A DNA stretch of 64,000 bases from Bacillus sp. V5-8f (lineage in GTDB: Bacteria; Bacillota; Bacilli; Bacillales; DSM-1321). Below, in pieces: positions 47,690 to 56,003 of the stretch (the first letter of the stretch is position 1; each line of letters begins with the position of its first letter). Under the pieces are notes generated by a model. The model made no database searches. It was not told the origin of the DNA and saw only the letters and a program-made list of their open reading frames with translations. The position numbers were made by a program, and so were the translations under genes. The stretch covers positions 434,001 through 498,000 of the forward strand of contig NZ_PGUW01000005.1 in the NCBI RefSeq assembly GCF_002863565.1, written 5' to 3'.

Positions 47690-48556
47690 TTAGTAGTCCA
47701 CTCTGTTAAGCTGAAGAAGTTTAAACTGAGCTAGAGTTATAAGTGCAACAATGAGCATAAACACCATAGAAATGGCCGAGGCATAACCGAATTGGTTGTT
47801 CATAAATGCTGAACTGTATAGGTAAGTGGACAAGATTTCTGTCGAGTAGTTCGGGCCTCCCCGGGTCATGGCAAAAATGAGATCAAAGGCTTTAAACGAT
47901 TGAATGGTGGTGTAGGCTGCGACAATGACGGCAGCAGGTGCTACAAGCGGCCATGTTATGTTGCGGAATATCTGCCATTCACTTGCTCCTTCGATCCTTG
48001 CCACTTCATACAGGTCATCCGGAATGGATTGCAAGCCTGCGACAAAGATGACAATCATCTGTCCTGTATGGAACCAAGCCTGGACAAATGCGACGGAATA
48101 GATCGCCAGTTTTTTATCGCCCAGCCAATTTACTCCATCCACGTTAAACCTGTCCAGCATTGCATTTAAAACCCCAAAATTCGGGTCGTACATAAATAAC
48201 CAAATAAATGATACAGACACAGATGATAAGATCGTTGGGAAGAAGTAAACGGCCCTTAAAAATACATTGGTCCTAGTATTTTTTTTCAGAAATAATGCCA
48301 ATGCAAGGGAGCAGGCAAATTGTACAATCAAAACAACAAACATAAATTTGAGGTTATTTCCCAATGACATTTGGAAGACAGTATCGTTGAGCATGTGCTG
48401 ATAGTTGGCCATTCCTACGAAACGGTAATCACCGCTCATCCCCGACCAATCCGTAAAGGAGAAAAACAGAGAAGATAAGGTAGGGAGAACAAAGAATACT
48501 AGATAGATAAGCAATCCAGGCAATATGAACAACAACAACGCTTTCGATTTATTCAT
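47690..48556 (-). CDS. Carbohydrate ABC transporter permease (MalF type)
   Basis: 288 residues with six membrane helices and the EAA loop EVARIEGASEWQIFRNITWP. N-terminal FILPGLLIYLVFFVLPTLSS is the family start. Lies between the binding protein and the MalG-type gene in a three-gene operon. An 80-base gap to the binding protein gene contains a strong hairpin that probably lowers permease expression relative to the binding protein. ATG follows GAGAAGGGATGTA. Confidence 0.93.
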   Translation of the reverse strand: MNKSKALLLFILPGLLIYLVFFVLPTLSSLFFSFTDWSGMSGDYRFVGMANYQHMLNDTVFQMSLGNNLKFMFVVLIVQFACSLALALFLKKNTRTNVFLRAVYFFPTILSSVSVSFIWLFMYDPNFGVLNAMLDRFNVDGVNWLGDKKLAIYSVAFVQAWFHTGQMIVIFVAGLQSIPDDLYEVARIEGASEWQIFRNITWPLVAPAAVIVAAYTTIQSFKAFDLIFAMTRGGPNYSTEILSTYLYSSAFMNNQFGYASAISMVFMLIVALITLAQFKLLQLNRVDY

Positions 48557-48591
48557 ACATTACATCCCTTCTCAGGCCATTCCTTACTAAT

Positions 48592-48620
48592 AGTGTGGAA
48601 GGGGCATCCCCTTCCACACT
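48592..48620 (-). repeat. Intercistronic hairpin between binding protein and permease genes
   Basis: AGTGTGGAAGGGG, loop CAT, CCCCTTCCACACT: a perfect 13-base stem without T-run, 17 bases after the binding-protein stop. Such stems in mal-type operons protect the upstream message and attenuate the downstream genes. Shares its plan with the hairpin at 17894-17920. Confidence 0.8.
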
Positions 48621-48636
48621 CGTTGTGCAATACTAT

Positions 48637-49875
48637 TTACTTAATATTTTGCTTCACGATATCCTGTGCTTTTTTCGCTGCCTCTTTTGGAGAAGCACCG
48701 CTTAAAACATCCTGAATGGATCCGGTCACCGCTTTCTCTACATTTGTATTGGTAATCGTATATCTAGGCTGGAAAATTGTTTTTTTTGTCACCCATGGTT
48801 CCAGTCTTTTTAATTCTTCTGATTCATATTTCACATTGTTGACTGTCACGTGCTGTGCGGTCCCGTTTGCATATTCAGAAGCAATTTCAGGACGGCTAAG
48901 GAATTCCAAGAACTTTTTAGCTGCTTCTTTCTTTTCAGATTTCTGGTTGATTGCCAGCATAAAGGTGGACGTATGGACACCTTCATATTTAGCCTTATCT
49001 GCTGCTACAGTAATTGGTGCAAGGGTATCCAATTGAATGTCAGGATTTTGTTTCTTGATGCTGGCAATGGAGAACGATCCCATGGCGAACATCGCCGCTT
49101 TTTCCTGGGAAATCAACGCGATGGCCCCATCCTGTTTCGTTCCCAAAACATCCTTTTGGAAATAGCCTTTATCTTTCAGCTCTTCAATCTGGCTTAACGT
49201 TTTCACCCACCATTTATCTGTAAGCTTCGTCTTTCCTGCTTGTAGATTCTTTAAGGCATCTTCGTTTGGCATATTATTCATAACCATACTGTTCATGAAT
49301 TGTGCAGGTCCCAAATCGCCAGGAAAAGCAATCGGTATGTATCCATTTTTCTTCAGTGTTTCACATACATTTAAAAATCCTTCCCAATCGGTTGGAGGCT
49401 CAAGGCCCAATTTTTTAAAGATTTCTGAATTATATACAGGCTGGTTAAATACAAGCTGATACGGGATAGCCAATTGTTTCCCATTCTTCTGCCCGTTACG
49501 GATCAGTTTTTCATTATAGTTTGAAATATACTTTTCATTTGTCAGGTCGGTAAAAAATCCCGCTTTTGCAAGGGCGTCAAACTGCGCTCCTGGAAGAGAC
49601 GTGAAAACGTCCCCTGCTTTCCCATCCCTTATCTTGCTTTGAAGAATGGTCTGGTACTGGTCAGAAGGAAAAACATTCATGGTTACTTTGATGTTCGGAT
49701 TCTCTTTTTCAAACTTCTTAATGATCCCATTCAATACTTCTACGTCTTCGCCACGCCAGTGAATAAAATGAATTGTGGTTTTACCGCTTGCAGACGTTTC
49801 TTGAGAATTTTGGCACCCCAATAAAGGCCATATCAATCCAATGATAGTAACCATTAAAAGCAACAATTTTTTCAT
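48637..49875 (-). CDS. Sugar-binding lipoprotein of ABC transporter
   Basis: 412 residues, CUT1 extracellular solute-binding protein. Lipoprotein signal 1-20 with lipobox PLLGC, lipidated Cys21. Mature part shows the SBP_bac_1 pattern (TIHFIHWRGEDVEVLNGIIK, GDVFTSLPGAQFDALAKAG, ANGTAQHVTVNNV, TGSIQDVLSGASPKEAAKKA). It captures an oligosaccharide outside the membrane and delivers it to the two permeases. Sugar not inferable; no glycosidase lies near. ATG follows AAAGAGGTGTGTTTGA. Confidence 0.93.
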   Translation of the reverse strand: MKKLLLLMVTIIGLIWPLLGCQNSQETSASGKTTIHFIHWRGEDVEVLNGIIKKFEKENPNIKVTMNVFPSDQYQTILQSKIRDGKAGDVFTSLPGAQFDALAKAGFFTDLTNEKYISNYNEKLIRNGQKNGKQLAIPYQLVFNQPVYNSEIFKKLGLEPPTDWEGFLNVCETLKKNGYIPIAFPGDLGPAQFMNSMVMNNMPNEDALKNLQAGKTKLTDKWWVKTLSQIEELKDKGYFQKDVLGTKQDGAIALISQEKAAMFAMGSFSIASIKKQNPDIQLDTLAPITVAADKAKYEGVHTSTFMLAINQKSEKKEAAKKFLEFLSRPEIASEYANGTAQHVTVNNVKYESEELKRLEPWVTKKTIFQPRYTITNTNVEKAVTGSIQDVLSGASPKEAAKKAQDIVKQNIK

Positions 49876-50497
49876 TCAAACACACCTCTTTGTTCATATC
49901 TATTTGAATGCTTAAACCGTTCATTACCTGCACATTGGCACTTACTCCAGCCTAGCTCCTATAGTTTAAGACAGGTAATGCCCGAGTAAGCATTTTAGCG
50001 CCATTGGTTTTCTGGATTCTCCCCCCTTAAATAAGAGAATGTGGCCTCCTGGTTTCTGCGAGTAGATTTCGAAACTCAAATTTTTTTTCAAAGGATCAGA
50101 TTTTGAAAGCAAAAACGATTAGGTATTATGTTTTTAATAATGGCGGTAGTATGTAGTTATATCATGATGTGTTCTAAATAATCTTCCATTTTCATCGCAT
50201 AGGCTAAACTAACAAGATTCGGAGGCATATTGAACCATTGTTTACTTTACCCCTTGTTTGTATGTGAAAAACTTAAAATTTATTGGATTCTTCTTCACCC
50301 ATATGACTAAAGAAAAATGGGCTCAACATGAGGTTTTTGAATAGTTTTATGAATGTAGTAAAGAGAGTCAAGTTTGAGTTGCTCATTCTATAGGAATTCT
50401 GAGGGAAAGACTTGTAGGTCTAAAAATCCAATGTTATGGGGCCATATTTACGGGCATCCTCTTTTCTACTATTTACAAGTAGAAATGACCGAAAAAA
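49876..50497. other. Long intergenic region upstream of the sugar transporter operon
   Basis: 620 bases without a supported gene. CATTACCTG (49922-49930) and CAGGTAATG (49972-49980) form a 9-base inverted repeat about 50 bases before the binding-protein start. No convincing cre site was found. The rest is AT-rich with no clear features. Confidence 0.45.
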
Positions 50498-50531
50498 AGA
50501 AGCTGGCGAAAATCATTTTTCACCAGCTTCT
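50498..50531. terminator. Terminator after AcuI-type gene
   Basis: AGAAGCTGG-GAAAA / TTTTT-CCAGCTTCT, 14-base stem with one mismatch. Confidence 0.85.
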
Positions 50532-50615
50532 ATTATAGTTTACAAGCTTTTAAATCTTAGAAATTTTTAAAACTTCCACCGTCTACTCTGGGGGAACAAT
50601 TACTTCCCTTCCCCA

Positions 50616-51614
50616 TTACTCTCCACTCACCCTCACAATCATTCTACCTCTAGCCTGGCCCTGTAATATAGTCTGCAAGGCATCAGGCAGCTCCTCGAGA
50701 GTAATTTCCTTCCGAATTTCGTCCAGCAGGTTGGCTGGCTTCAAGTCCGTGGCCATCCGCTCCCAAAGTGGTTTGCGCACTTCCATCGGACAGTAAACGG
50801 AATCAATTCCTAGTAAGTTAACTCCACGGAGGATGAACGGGAACACAGAGGTCGGAACGGAGGTTCCACCTGTTAAACCGCTTACAGCAACGGATCCACC
50901 ATAGTGCATCTTGCTTAACACGGCTGCAAGTGATTCACCGCCAACTGGGTCTACGGCGCCTGCCCAAAGCTGCTTATCAAGCGCCCGAACCTTCCCGCCA
51001 AATACATCTTCGCGGGTAAGAACTTCTTTTGCTCCGATTTTATGTAGATAATCATGCTCGGATTCTTTGCCAGTGCTCGCTGCGACATTGTATCCTCGTT
51101 TTGCAAGCATGGCTACAGCTACGCTTCCTACGCCACCGGTAGCCCCTGTTACAAGCACTGTTCCTTTATCAGGGGTAAGGCCCACATTTTCCAATTGCTG
51201 TACGGATAGTGCAGCTGTAAAGCCGGCTGTTCCGTAAGCCATTGCTTCCTTTAAGGTCAATTCGTCCGGAAGGGGAACAATCCATTCCGCAGGGATGCGG
51301 GCATATTCACTATACCCTCCAAAATGGGACACCCCGATTTCATAGCTAGTAGCGATTACTTTATCGCCCTCTTTGTAACGTGAATCTGTGGAGGAAACAA
51401 CAATTCCTGCTAGATCGATTCCCGGCACAAATGGATAAGACTTAACTATATTCCCGTTAGGAATGGATGCTAGCCCATCTTTATAGTTGACGCTGGAATA
51501 GGCCACCCTTATCACAACGTCACCCTCGGGCAGTTCATTTAGTGTAAGGTCTTGGATGTTTACGGAAAAATCGTCTTCTGTTTTATTGACAACCAACGCT
51601 TTGAAATGTTCCAC
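50616..51614 (-). CDS. AcuI/YhdH-type NADPH quinone (acrylyl-CoA) reductase
   Basis: 332-residue zinc-free medium-chain dehydrogenase/reductase. N-terminal GroES-like part (YSSVNYKDGLASIPNG, YPFVPGIDLAG) and Rossmann domain (LVTGATGGVGSVAVAMLAK); C-terminal LEELPDALQTILQGQARGR. The SSVNYKDGLA line and GIDSVYCPMEVRKPLWERMA are specific to the YhdH/AcuI subgroup, which reduces acrylyl-CoA or quinones with NADPH. Start is GTG 51614 after AAGGGTGATAGG. Monocistronic. Confidence 0.93.
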   Translation of the reverse strand: MEHFKALVVNKTEDDFSVNIQDLTLNELPEGDVVIRVAYSSVNYKDGLASIPNGNIVKSYPFVPGIDLAGIVVSSTDSRYKEGDKVIATSYEIGVSHFGGYSEYARIPAEWIVPLPDELTLKEAMAYGTAGFTAALSVQQLENVGLTPDKGTVLVTGATGGVGSVAVAMLAKRGYNVAASTGKESEHDYLHKIGAKEVLTREDVFGGKVRALDKQLWAGAVDPVGGESLAAVLSKMHYGGSVAVSGLTGGTSVPTSVFPFILRGVNLLGIDSVYCPMEVRKPLWERMATDLKPANLLDEIRKEITLEELPDALQTILQGQARGRMIVRVSGE

Positions 51615-51683
51615 TTACCTATCACCCTTCCACTTAGTCTCATTTTTACGATAACAAAGTTATACCGAACGGTCAAAAAAGAA

Positions 51684-51719
51684 AAGCAGCCAGCAGGATT
51701 TTTTTCCTTCTGGCTGCTT
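51684..51719. terminator. Terminator after HesB-like gene
   Basis: AAGCAGCCAG-AGGA / CCT-CTGGCTGCTT stem with T7 loop and T/A-rich flanks; just beyond the HesB-like stop codon. Confidence 0.82.
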
Positions 51720-51723
51720 AAGA

Positions 51724-52029
51724 TTAATGATGATGGCCGCTGACTTCCTTGAATGGATTGGTGATTTCAAAGCCTTCCTGGGGTACGTAAAAGTATTTGA
51801 TCCAGACTCCGTCGAGGAAATCCTCACGTTTATCGACAATCACATCAATTCCTTTATCGGTAGAGACGACTTCATCATGCTCTGTTGGTGTATCGAATTT
51901 CCAGTCATAATGGGCATGGTCCCCGTGGTTCAAGGTAACATAAACACGGACCATCTTCCCTTCTGCTTCTTCTGTGGCCAACTTTTCTTTTAAAACTTTT
52001 GCTGCATTGCGGTTAATTTTCACTCTCAT
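51724..52029 (-). CDS. HesB/YneR-like protein without cysteines
   Basis: 101 residues with a HesB/IscA-like beta fold (MRVKINRNAAKVLKEKL; VRVYVTLNHGDHAHYDWKFD; GIDVIVDKREDFLDGVWIKY). Classical A-type Fe-S carriers use three cysteines; this one has none, as in B. subtilis YneR, so it is unlikely to carry a cluster. Its C-terminal GHHH and internal GDHAHYD could bind metal. It is 30 bases downstream of the DsbA-like gene on the same strand, likely co-transcribed. ATG follows GGAGGTACCATT. Confidence 0.82.
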   Translation of the reverse strand: MRVKINRNAAKVLKEKLATEEAEGKMVRVYVTLNHGDHAHYDWKFDTPTEHDEVVSTDKGIDVIVDKREDFLDGVWIKYFYVPQEGFEITNPFKEVSGHHH

Positions 52030-52059
52030 AATGGTACCTCCATGGCATAAAAAACTTAG

Positions 52060-52713
52060 TTAACAAAACCCATCAATTCCGCAGGACAATCCTTGAGGGA
52101 AGTCGTCTAGGAGCTGTGGTTTTTTCATTTCTTCCTCGATGACCTTCTCCAATCTCTCTTTGGAGACGATTCCAGCTATTTTCGTATCCCCGATCATAAA
52201 GGTAGGGACAGCTTGGATATTTGCTTCATTATAGGCATGATCCAAGGCTTTTTGATGGGCTTCTTTATATTTTCTTGTTTCCAGGCTGGTACGGAACTCT
52301 TCTTTATCCAGTCCTATCTCACCCGCCAAATCAGTAAGGACGCTGATTTCACCGATATTTTTTTCCTCCTGGAAAAAAGCCCTTAACATCCGGTCATTGT
52401 ATTCATTCCCCTTGCCCTTCTCTTTAGCATATTGAAAGCCTTCAAATGCAAGGTGAGTGTATGGCTGCGGTGAAACGTTCGGCAACACGATAGGGACGCC
52501 CATTCGTTCTGCCATTGGATAGACTGATTGCTTCCACGTTGTTTGCAGATAATCTTCTTCGGGACGCAAGGTTCGGTTTGGCTCGGGACGAAGCTCGAAT
52601 GGCATCCATTCAATTTCAACATCTTTCCCTTTTACCGCTTCTTCCAGAGGCTTTTCCGCGAGAAAACAGAAGGGACATACATAATCTGAATATACCTTTA
52701 TTTTTAACGCCAA
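52060..52713 (-). CDS. FrnE-type DsbA family thiol oxidoreductase
   Basis: 217 residues, cytosolic (no signal peptide). Thioredoxin fold with active-site Cys13-Pro-Phe-Cys16 (YVCPFCF), DsbA helical insert, the cis-Pro loop QAVPTFMIGDTKIAG and a second Cys pair at the C-terminus (LSCGIDGFC) that may serve as a resolving or metal site, as reported for FrnE proteins. Probably an isomerase/oxidoreductase for cytosolic oxidative stress. Start is TTG after GGAAGGG at seven bases. Leads a two-gene unit with the HesB-like gene. Confidence 0.9.
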   Translation of the reverse strand: MALKIKVYSDYVCPFCFLAEKPLEEAVKGKDVEIEWMPFELRPEPNRTLRPEEDYLQTTWKQSVYPMAERMGVPIVLPNVSPQPYTHLAFEGFQYAKEKGKGNEYNDRMLRAFFQEEKNIGEISVLTDLAGEIGLDKEEFRTSLETRKYKEAHQKALDHAYNEANIQAVPTFMIGDTKIAGIVSKERLEKVIEEEMKKPQLLDDFPQGLSCGIDGFC

Positions 52714-52968
52714 GGTGCAACCCTTCCATCCTTATAGATTTTAAACGATACTTATATCTTATACTCCTATAAGGATAGGATGTCTAATAACTTGCCTGAT
52801 ATGAGAAAAAAGAGAAACCTCTATTGAAGCTTCCCTCCCTCTTACCAAATAACTAAGTTGAAGTGTAATAACTATATCAGCGAAATTCAGATTTTATCAG
52901 TGAATCGGAAATAGCCCACCTCAGTATACCTATCAATCCAGGTCCCTTAGTTTAATACGTTCATTACA

Positions 52969-54363
52969 TTAGATTCGTACTACCCGCCCATTAAACACTT
53001 TGCCCCAATAGCCGCCTTTCATATTGGCAATGGCCACACCTGTTGAGCTCTGGGAGCCGATAAATTGTCCACCGCCGACATAAATGCCAACATGGCCGTC
53101 TTTTTTATACGTGTCAAAAAAGACAAGATCCCCTGGCTGCATTTGGCTGGCAGGAACCTGGCGCCCGGCATTTTTCAACGATTCGGTACTCACCCAGCCA
53201 CGTTGACCCAACTCCACGCCTGCTTGTGAGTAAGCCCAATGTACAAATGCTGAGCAGTCAAATCTCCCATTATCGATATCGGACTGTGTCCGTCCTCCAC
53301 CAAATACGTATACCGAATTACCGATATATTTATTCCCTGCTGTAATGGCAATGCTCCTATTCACGCCTGTCCGAACAGGCTTTTCGGCAGGTTTTTGCTG
53401 AGAAGGCTTAGACTGGGTCGTCTCAACCTTATTTGAAGCTTGTTTAGTTGATTTCTGCTCTGCAACCTCAGTTTTTCGTTCAGGCTTTGATTCTGTCTTC
53501 GCGATAGCTTGTTGTTCTTTAGCCTTTGAACTTGCTGCAAGTTGTGCTTTTTTCTTTGCTTCTTCGGCTGCACGCTGTTTGGCTTCGGCAATTTTAGCCA
53601 AGCGCTCTTGTTCTTTTTTCATCTCTAATTGGACTAGAGTTACTTTCTCCGCAAGCTTTGCATCCTTTTTCTTCAATTGGGCAATGAAGGAAGCCGTTTC
53701 TATCTCCTTCTTTTGAAGCTGTTCATTCAAAGCCAGACTTTGTGATTGCTGTTCCTTGATTCCCGCCAGCATACCTTCGAGTTCTGTTTTCATGGCGGTC
53801 AGTTTAGAGAGTTTGTTCTCTACTGAAGACTGCTTTTGTTCCAGCTCTTTTTTGTCGGCTTCCTGCTGTTTCAAAATTTCCTGGTCTGCCTTTACCAGGG
53901 TGGCAACCGCTCCTACCCGTTCAATGAAATTGCTGAAATCCGTGGAAGAGAGCAATACCTCAAGGTAATTGACTTCGCCCCCGCTTTCCTGGAAAGACAC
54001 AGCACGCTGTTTCAGCACCTGGTTTCTTTTTTCCATTCTTTCCTGCAATTCTGCTATTTCTTTTTTAAGCTTTTCAATTTCTTGATTTGTATCTGCGATT
54101 TGTACTTTGGCTTCATCTATTTTTGAAACATTATCTTTGATTGCCTGTTCGATTCGTTTGATTTGTTCAGCAAGTTTTTTCTGCTCAGCCTGCAAGCTTT
54201 CAACCTTATCGACTTCAGCTGCGATATCTGATTGCACCTGGGAGCGTTGTCCCTGGAGAGTTTTCTCTTGCTGTTTCAAGGACTCTGCTTGTACCCCTGT
54301 AGCAAATAAGCTTCCCGCTCCAAGCATGATGGCTGTATTCAACGCAAGTAGTTTCTTTCTCAA
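52969..54363 (-). CDS. CwlO-like D,L-endopeptidase, coiled coil plus NlpC/P60
   Basis: 464 residues, secreted. Signal peptide 1-~26 (cleavage after GVQA). Residues ~30-250 are a long coiled coil (Gln/Glu/Lys/Leu heptads), then a Lys/Gln/Ser-rich linker, then NlpC/P60 (residues ~330-464) with catalytic Cys370 (RFDCSAFVHWAY) and His424 (KKDGHVGIYVGGGQFIG). This is the CwlO/PcsB plan: the coiled coil binds the FtsEX ABC complex and the catalytic domain cuts gamma-D-Glu-DAP bonds during elongation. Length matches CwlO (~470). FtsEX genes are not in view. The ATG has GGGGGAAAGACTTTG upstream. Monocistronic. Confidence 0.93.
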   Translation of the reverse strand: MRKKLLALNTAIMLGAGSLFATGVQAESLKQQEKTLQGQRSQVQSDIAAEVDKVESLQAEQKKLAEQIKRIEQAIKDNVSKIDEAKVQIADTNQEIEKLKKEIAELQERMEKRNQVLKQRAVSFQESGGEVNYLEVLLSSTDFSNFIERVGAVATLVKADQEILKQQEADKKELEQKQSSVENKLSKLTAMKTELEGMLAGIKEQQSQSLALNEQLQKKEIETASFIAQLKKKDAKLAEKVTLVQLEMKKEQERLAKIAEAKQRAAEEAKKKAQLAASSKAKEQQAIAKTESKPERKTEVAEQKSTKQASNKVETTQSKPSQQKPAEKPVRTGVNRSIAITAGNKYIGNSVYVFGGGRTQSDIDNGRFDCSAFVHWAYSQAGVELGQRGWVSTESLKNAGRQVPASQMQPGDLVFFDTYKKDGHVGIYVGGGQFIGSQSSTGVAIANMKGGYWGKVFNGRVVRI

Positions 54364-54606
54364 AGTCTTTCCCCCTGCTTTTCTCCTAGCGATGGTGCAA
54401 AATACTCTCTTTTTTCTATGAATATTTTGTTACTATACTAGAAAATTATAATATGCTTCTAAAATATTAGTATTCTTCCAATTCTTCTATCAGACGACAT
54501 TATTAACCATATGAAGTATAACATTGATTTTTTTCATCAAGGTGAAGAGAATGTTACAAATAGATTTCAGGTATAACATCAAACGTACTTTTTTAGAAAA
54601 ATTGAA

Positions 54607-54637
54607 AAATCCATGCAAAAATAGTTTGCATGGATTT
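54607..54637. terminator. Terminator after Gfo/Idh/MocA gene
   Basis: AAATCCATGCAAA / TTTGCATGGATTT, perfect 13-base stem, 13 bases beyond the oxidoreductase stop codon. Confidence 0.88.
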
Positions 54638-54649
54638 TACTTTTTTCTT

Positions 54650-55639
54650 TTATACTTCACGATCAGCAGGGAACACAACACCAATTTGTTTTCGGACCTC
54701 ATCCAGTATTTCCATTGTGAGTAACGAGTTTTCAAAAGTATTTATAGTAGATTCGGTTTTTCCATCCTGGATCAAATCCACAAATTCCTTTGCTTCATAA
54801 TACATTGCGTTGCTGACCTGTTCCCTGCTTATATCCTCTACCGATCCATCGCGGCGGTAGATTTCAACATTTTCTTGGGTAGATATCCGGTCGATCCTGA
54901 TATTTCCGGCCTCTCCCTGTATTTCGGAAGGCAGGGTTGATTCCGTAATTTTCGAGTACATAACCACCGCTTCCATATCCTCATATGTAAAAATTACGCT
55001 TCCTTCCCCGTCGACGCCGGATTCCAGCATCACTCCGGTTGCACGGACTTGCTTCGGTTTACCAAACAAGACAACCATGGGATAGATACAGTAAATCCCG
55101 ATATCCATCAATGCGCCGTTGGAAAATTCGGGTTTAAATGCATTTAGAATATTTCCTGCTTTATAAGCGTCATAGCGGGAGGAATACTGGCAGTAATTTG
55201 CAAAATATCTGCGCACTGGTCCGATCTTGCTTAAATTTCCCTGGATACTCTGGAAGTTTGGAAGCAGGGTTGATTTCATCGCTTCCATCAGGAGAACGCC
55301 ATGTTCTTTTGCTGTTTGCACCATTTGCTTAAGCTCATGGCTATTGGAAGCAATCGGCTTTTCGCACAACACATGCTTTTTATTTCTCAAAAATAATTGG
55401 GCCTGCTCGGCATGCAGCGAATTAGGGCTGGCAAGATAAACAGCATCAATCAGCTCACTCTTCGCCATACTCTCTAAATCGGTAAACGTATGTGTAACCC
55501 CATATTTTGCTGCAAATTCCTCTGCTTTCTTTCTTGTCCGAGAATAAACCGCATTCAGTGAAAAATCGTCCACTAGGCTCGCAGCCTCTAAAAAAGCCTC
55601 TGTTATCCAATTGGTACCAACGATTCCGAATCGCACCAT
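54650..55639 (-). CDS. Gfo/Idh/MocA family oxidoreductase
   Basis: 329 residues. N-terminal Rossmann domain (FGIVGTNWITEAFLEAASL, DAVYLASPNSLHAEQ, HVLCEKPIASNSHEL with the family Lys in CEKP) and C-terminal GFO_IDH domain (GALMDIGIYCIYPMV). Uses NAD(P) to oxidise or reduce a sugar, inositol or related compound; substrate not inferable. Start ATG 55639 follows GAGGAGTGATCATC; a longer in-frame ORF to 55723 lacks a ribosome site. Monocistronic. Confidence 0.93.
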   Translation of the reverse strand: MVRFGIVGTNWITEAFLEAASLVDDFSLNAVYSRTRKKAEEFAAKYGVTHTFTDLESMAKSELIDAVYLASPNSLHAEQAQLFLRNKKHVLCEKPIASNSHELKQMVQTAKEHGVLLMEAMKSTLLPNFQSIQGNLSKIGPVRRYFANYCQYSSRYDAYKAGNILNAFKPEFSNGALMDIGIYCIYPMVVLFGKPKQVRATGVMLESGVDGEGSVIFTYEDMEAVVMYSKITESTLPSEIQGEAGNIRIDRISTQENVEIYRRDGSVEDISREQVSNAMYYEAKEFVDLIQDGKTESTINTFENSLLTMEILDEVRKQIGVVFPADREV

Positions 55640-55769
55640 GATGATCACTCCTCTTTTGTCACGCAATAATCCTATTTTATTAGAAAACACGCCGATTTGC
55701 GAGTCTTGAAAAGGCGCAGCCACTGGGATAGTTTTACTTTTTTATTCTTTCCTATTAGCGCAAGAAAAA

Positions 55770-55805
55770 AACACCAGTCAAACCGGAGCGGTTACCAATA
55801 GGTGT
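55770..55805 (-). terminator. Terminator-like hairpin
   Basis: ACACC / GGTGT enclosing AACCG-GAG-CGGTT, followed on the minus strand by TTTTTTTC. It ends transcripts coming from the aminotransferase gene. Confidence 0.6.
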
Positions 55806-55962
55806 CTCTGTTTGGCATGAATAAGAGCCAAAAGTAAGTTATATCCTTAACGGGCTCTATTTAGGTATCTGTCTAGCTCAATTGGATTATAATCTATGTT
55901 TAAAAGATTTTTGGCTGCAGCTGATTGTTATATCCTTTGTATGATCATTCATGGTTCAACAC

Positions 55963-56003
55963 AGAATCGTCCCGTTCCCTTCGGTTGTTTTAGGGACGAT
56001 TCT
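55963..56003. repeat. Inverted repeat at aminotransferase stop codon (REP-like element C)
   Basis: AGAATCGTCCC (55963-55973) and GGGACGATTCT (55993-56003), perfect 11-base arms, 19-base centre. The inner arm overlaps the aminotransferase stop codon. No T-run follows on the minus strand, so it resembles an insertional repeat more than a terminator. Confidence 0.65.
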
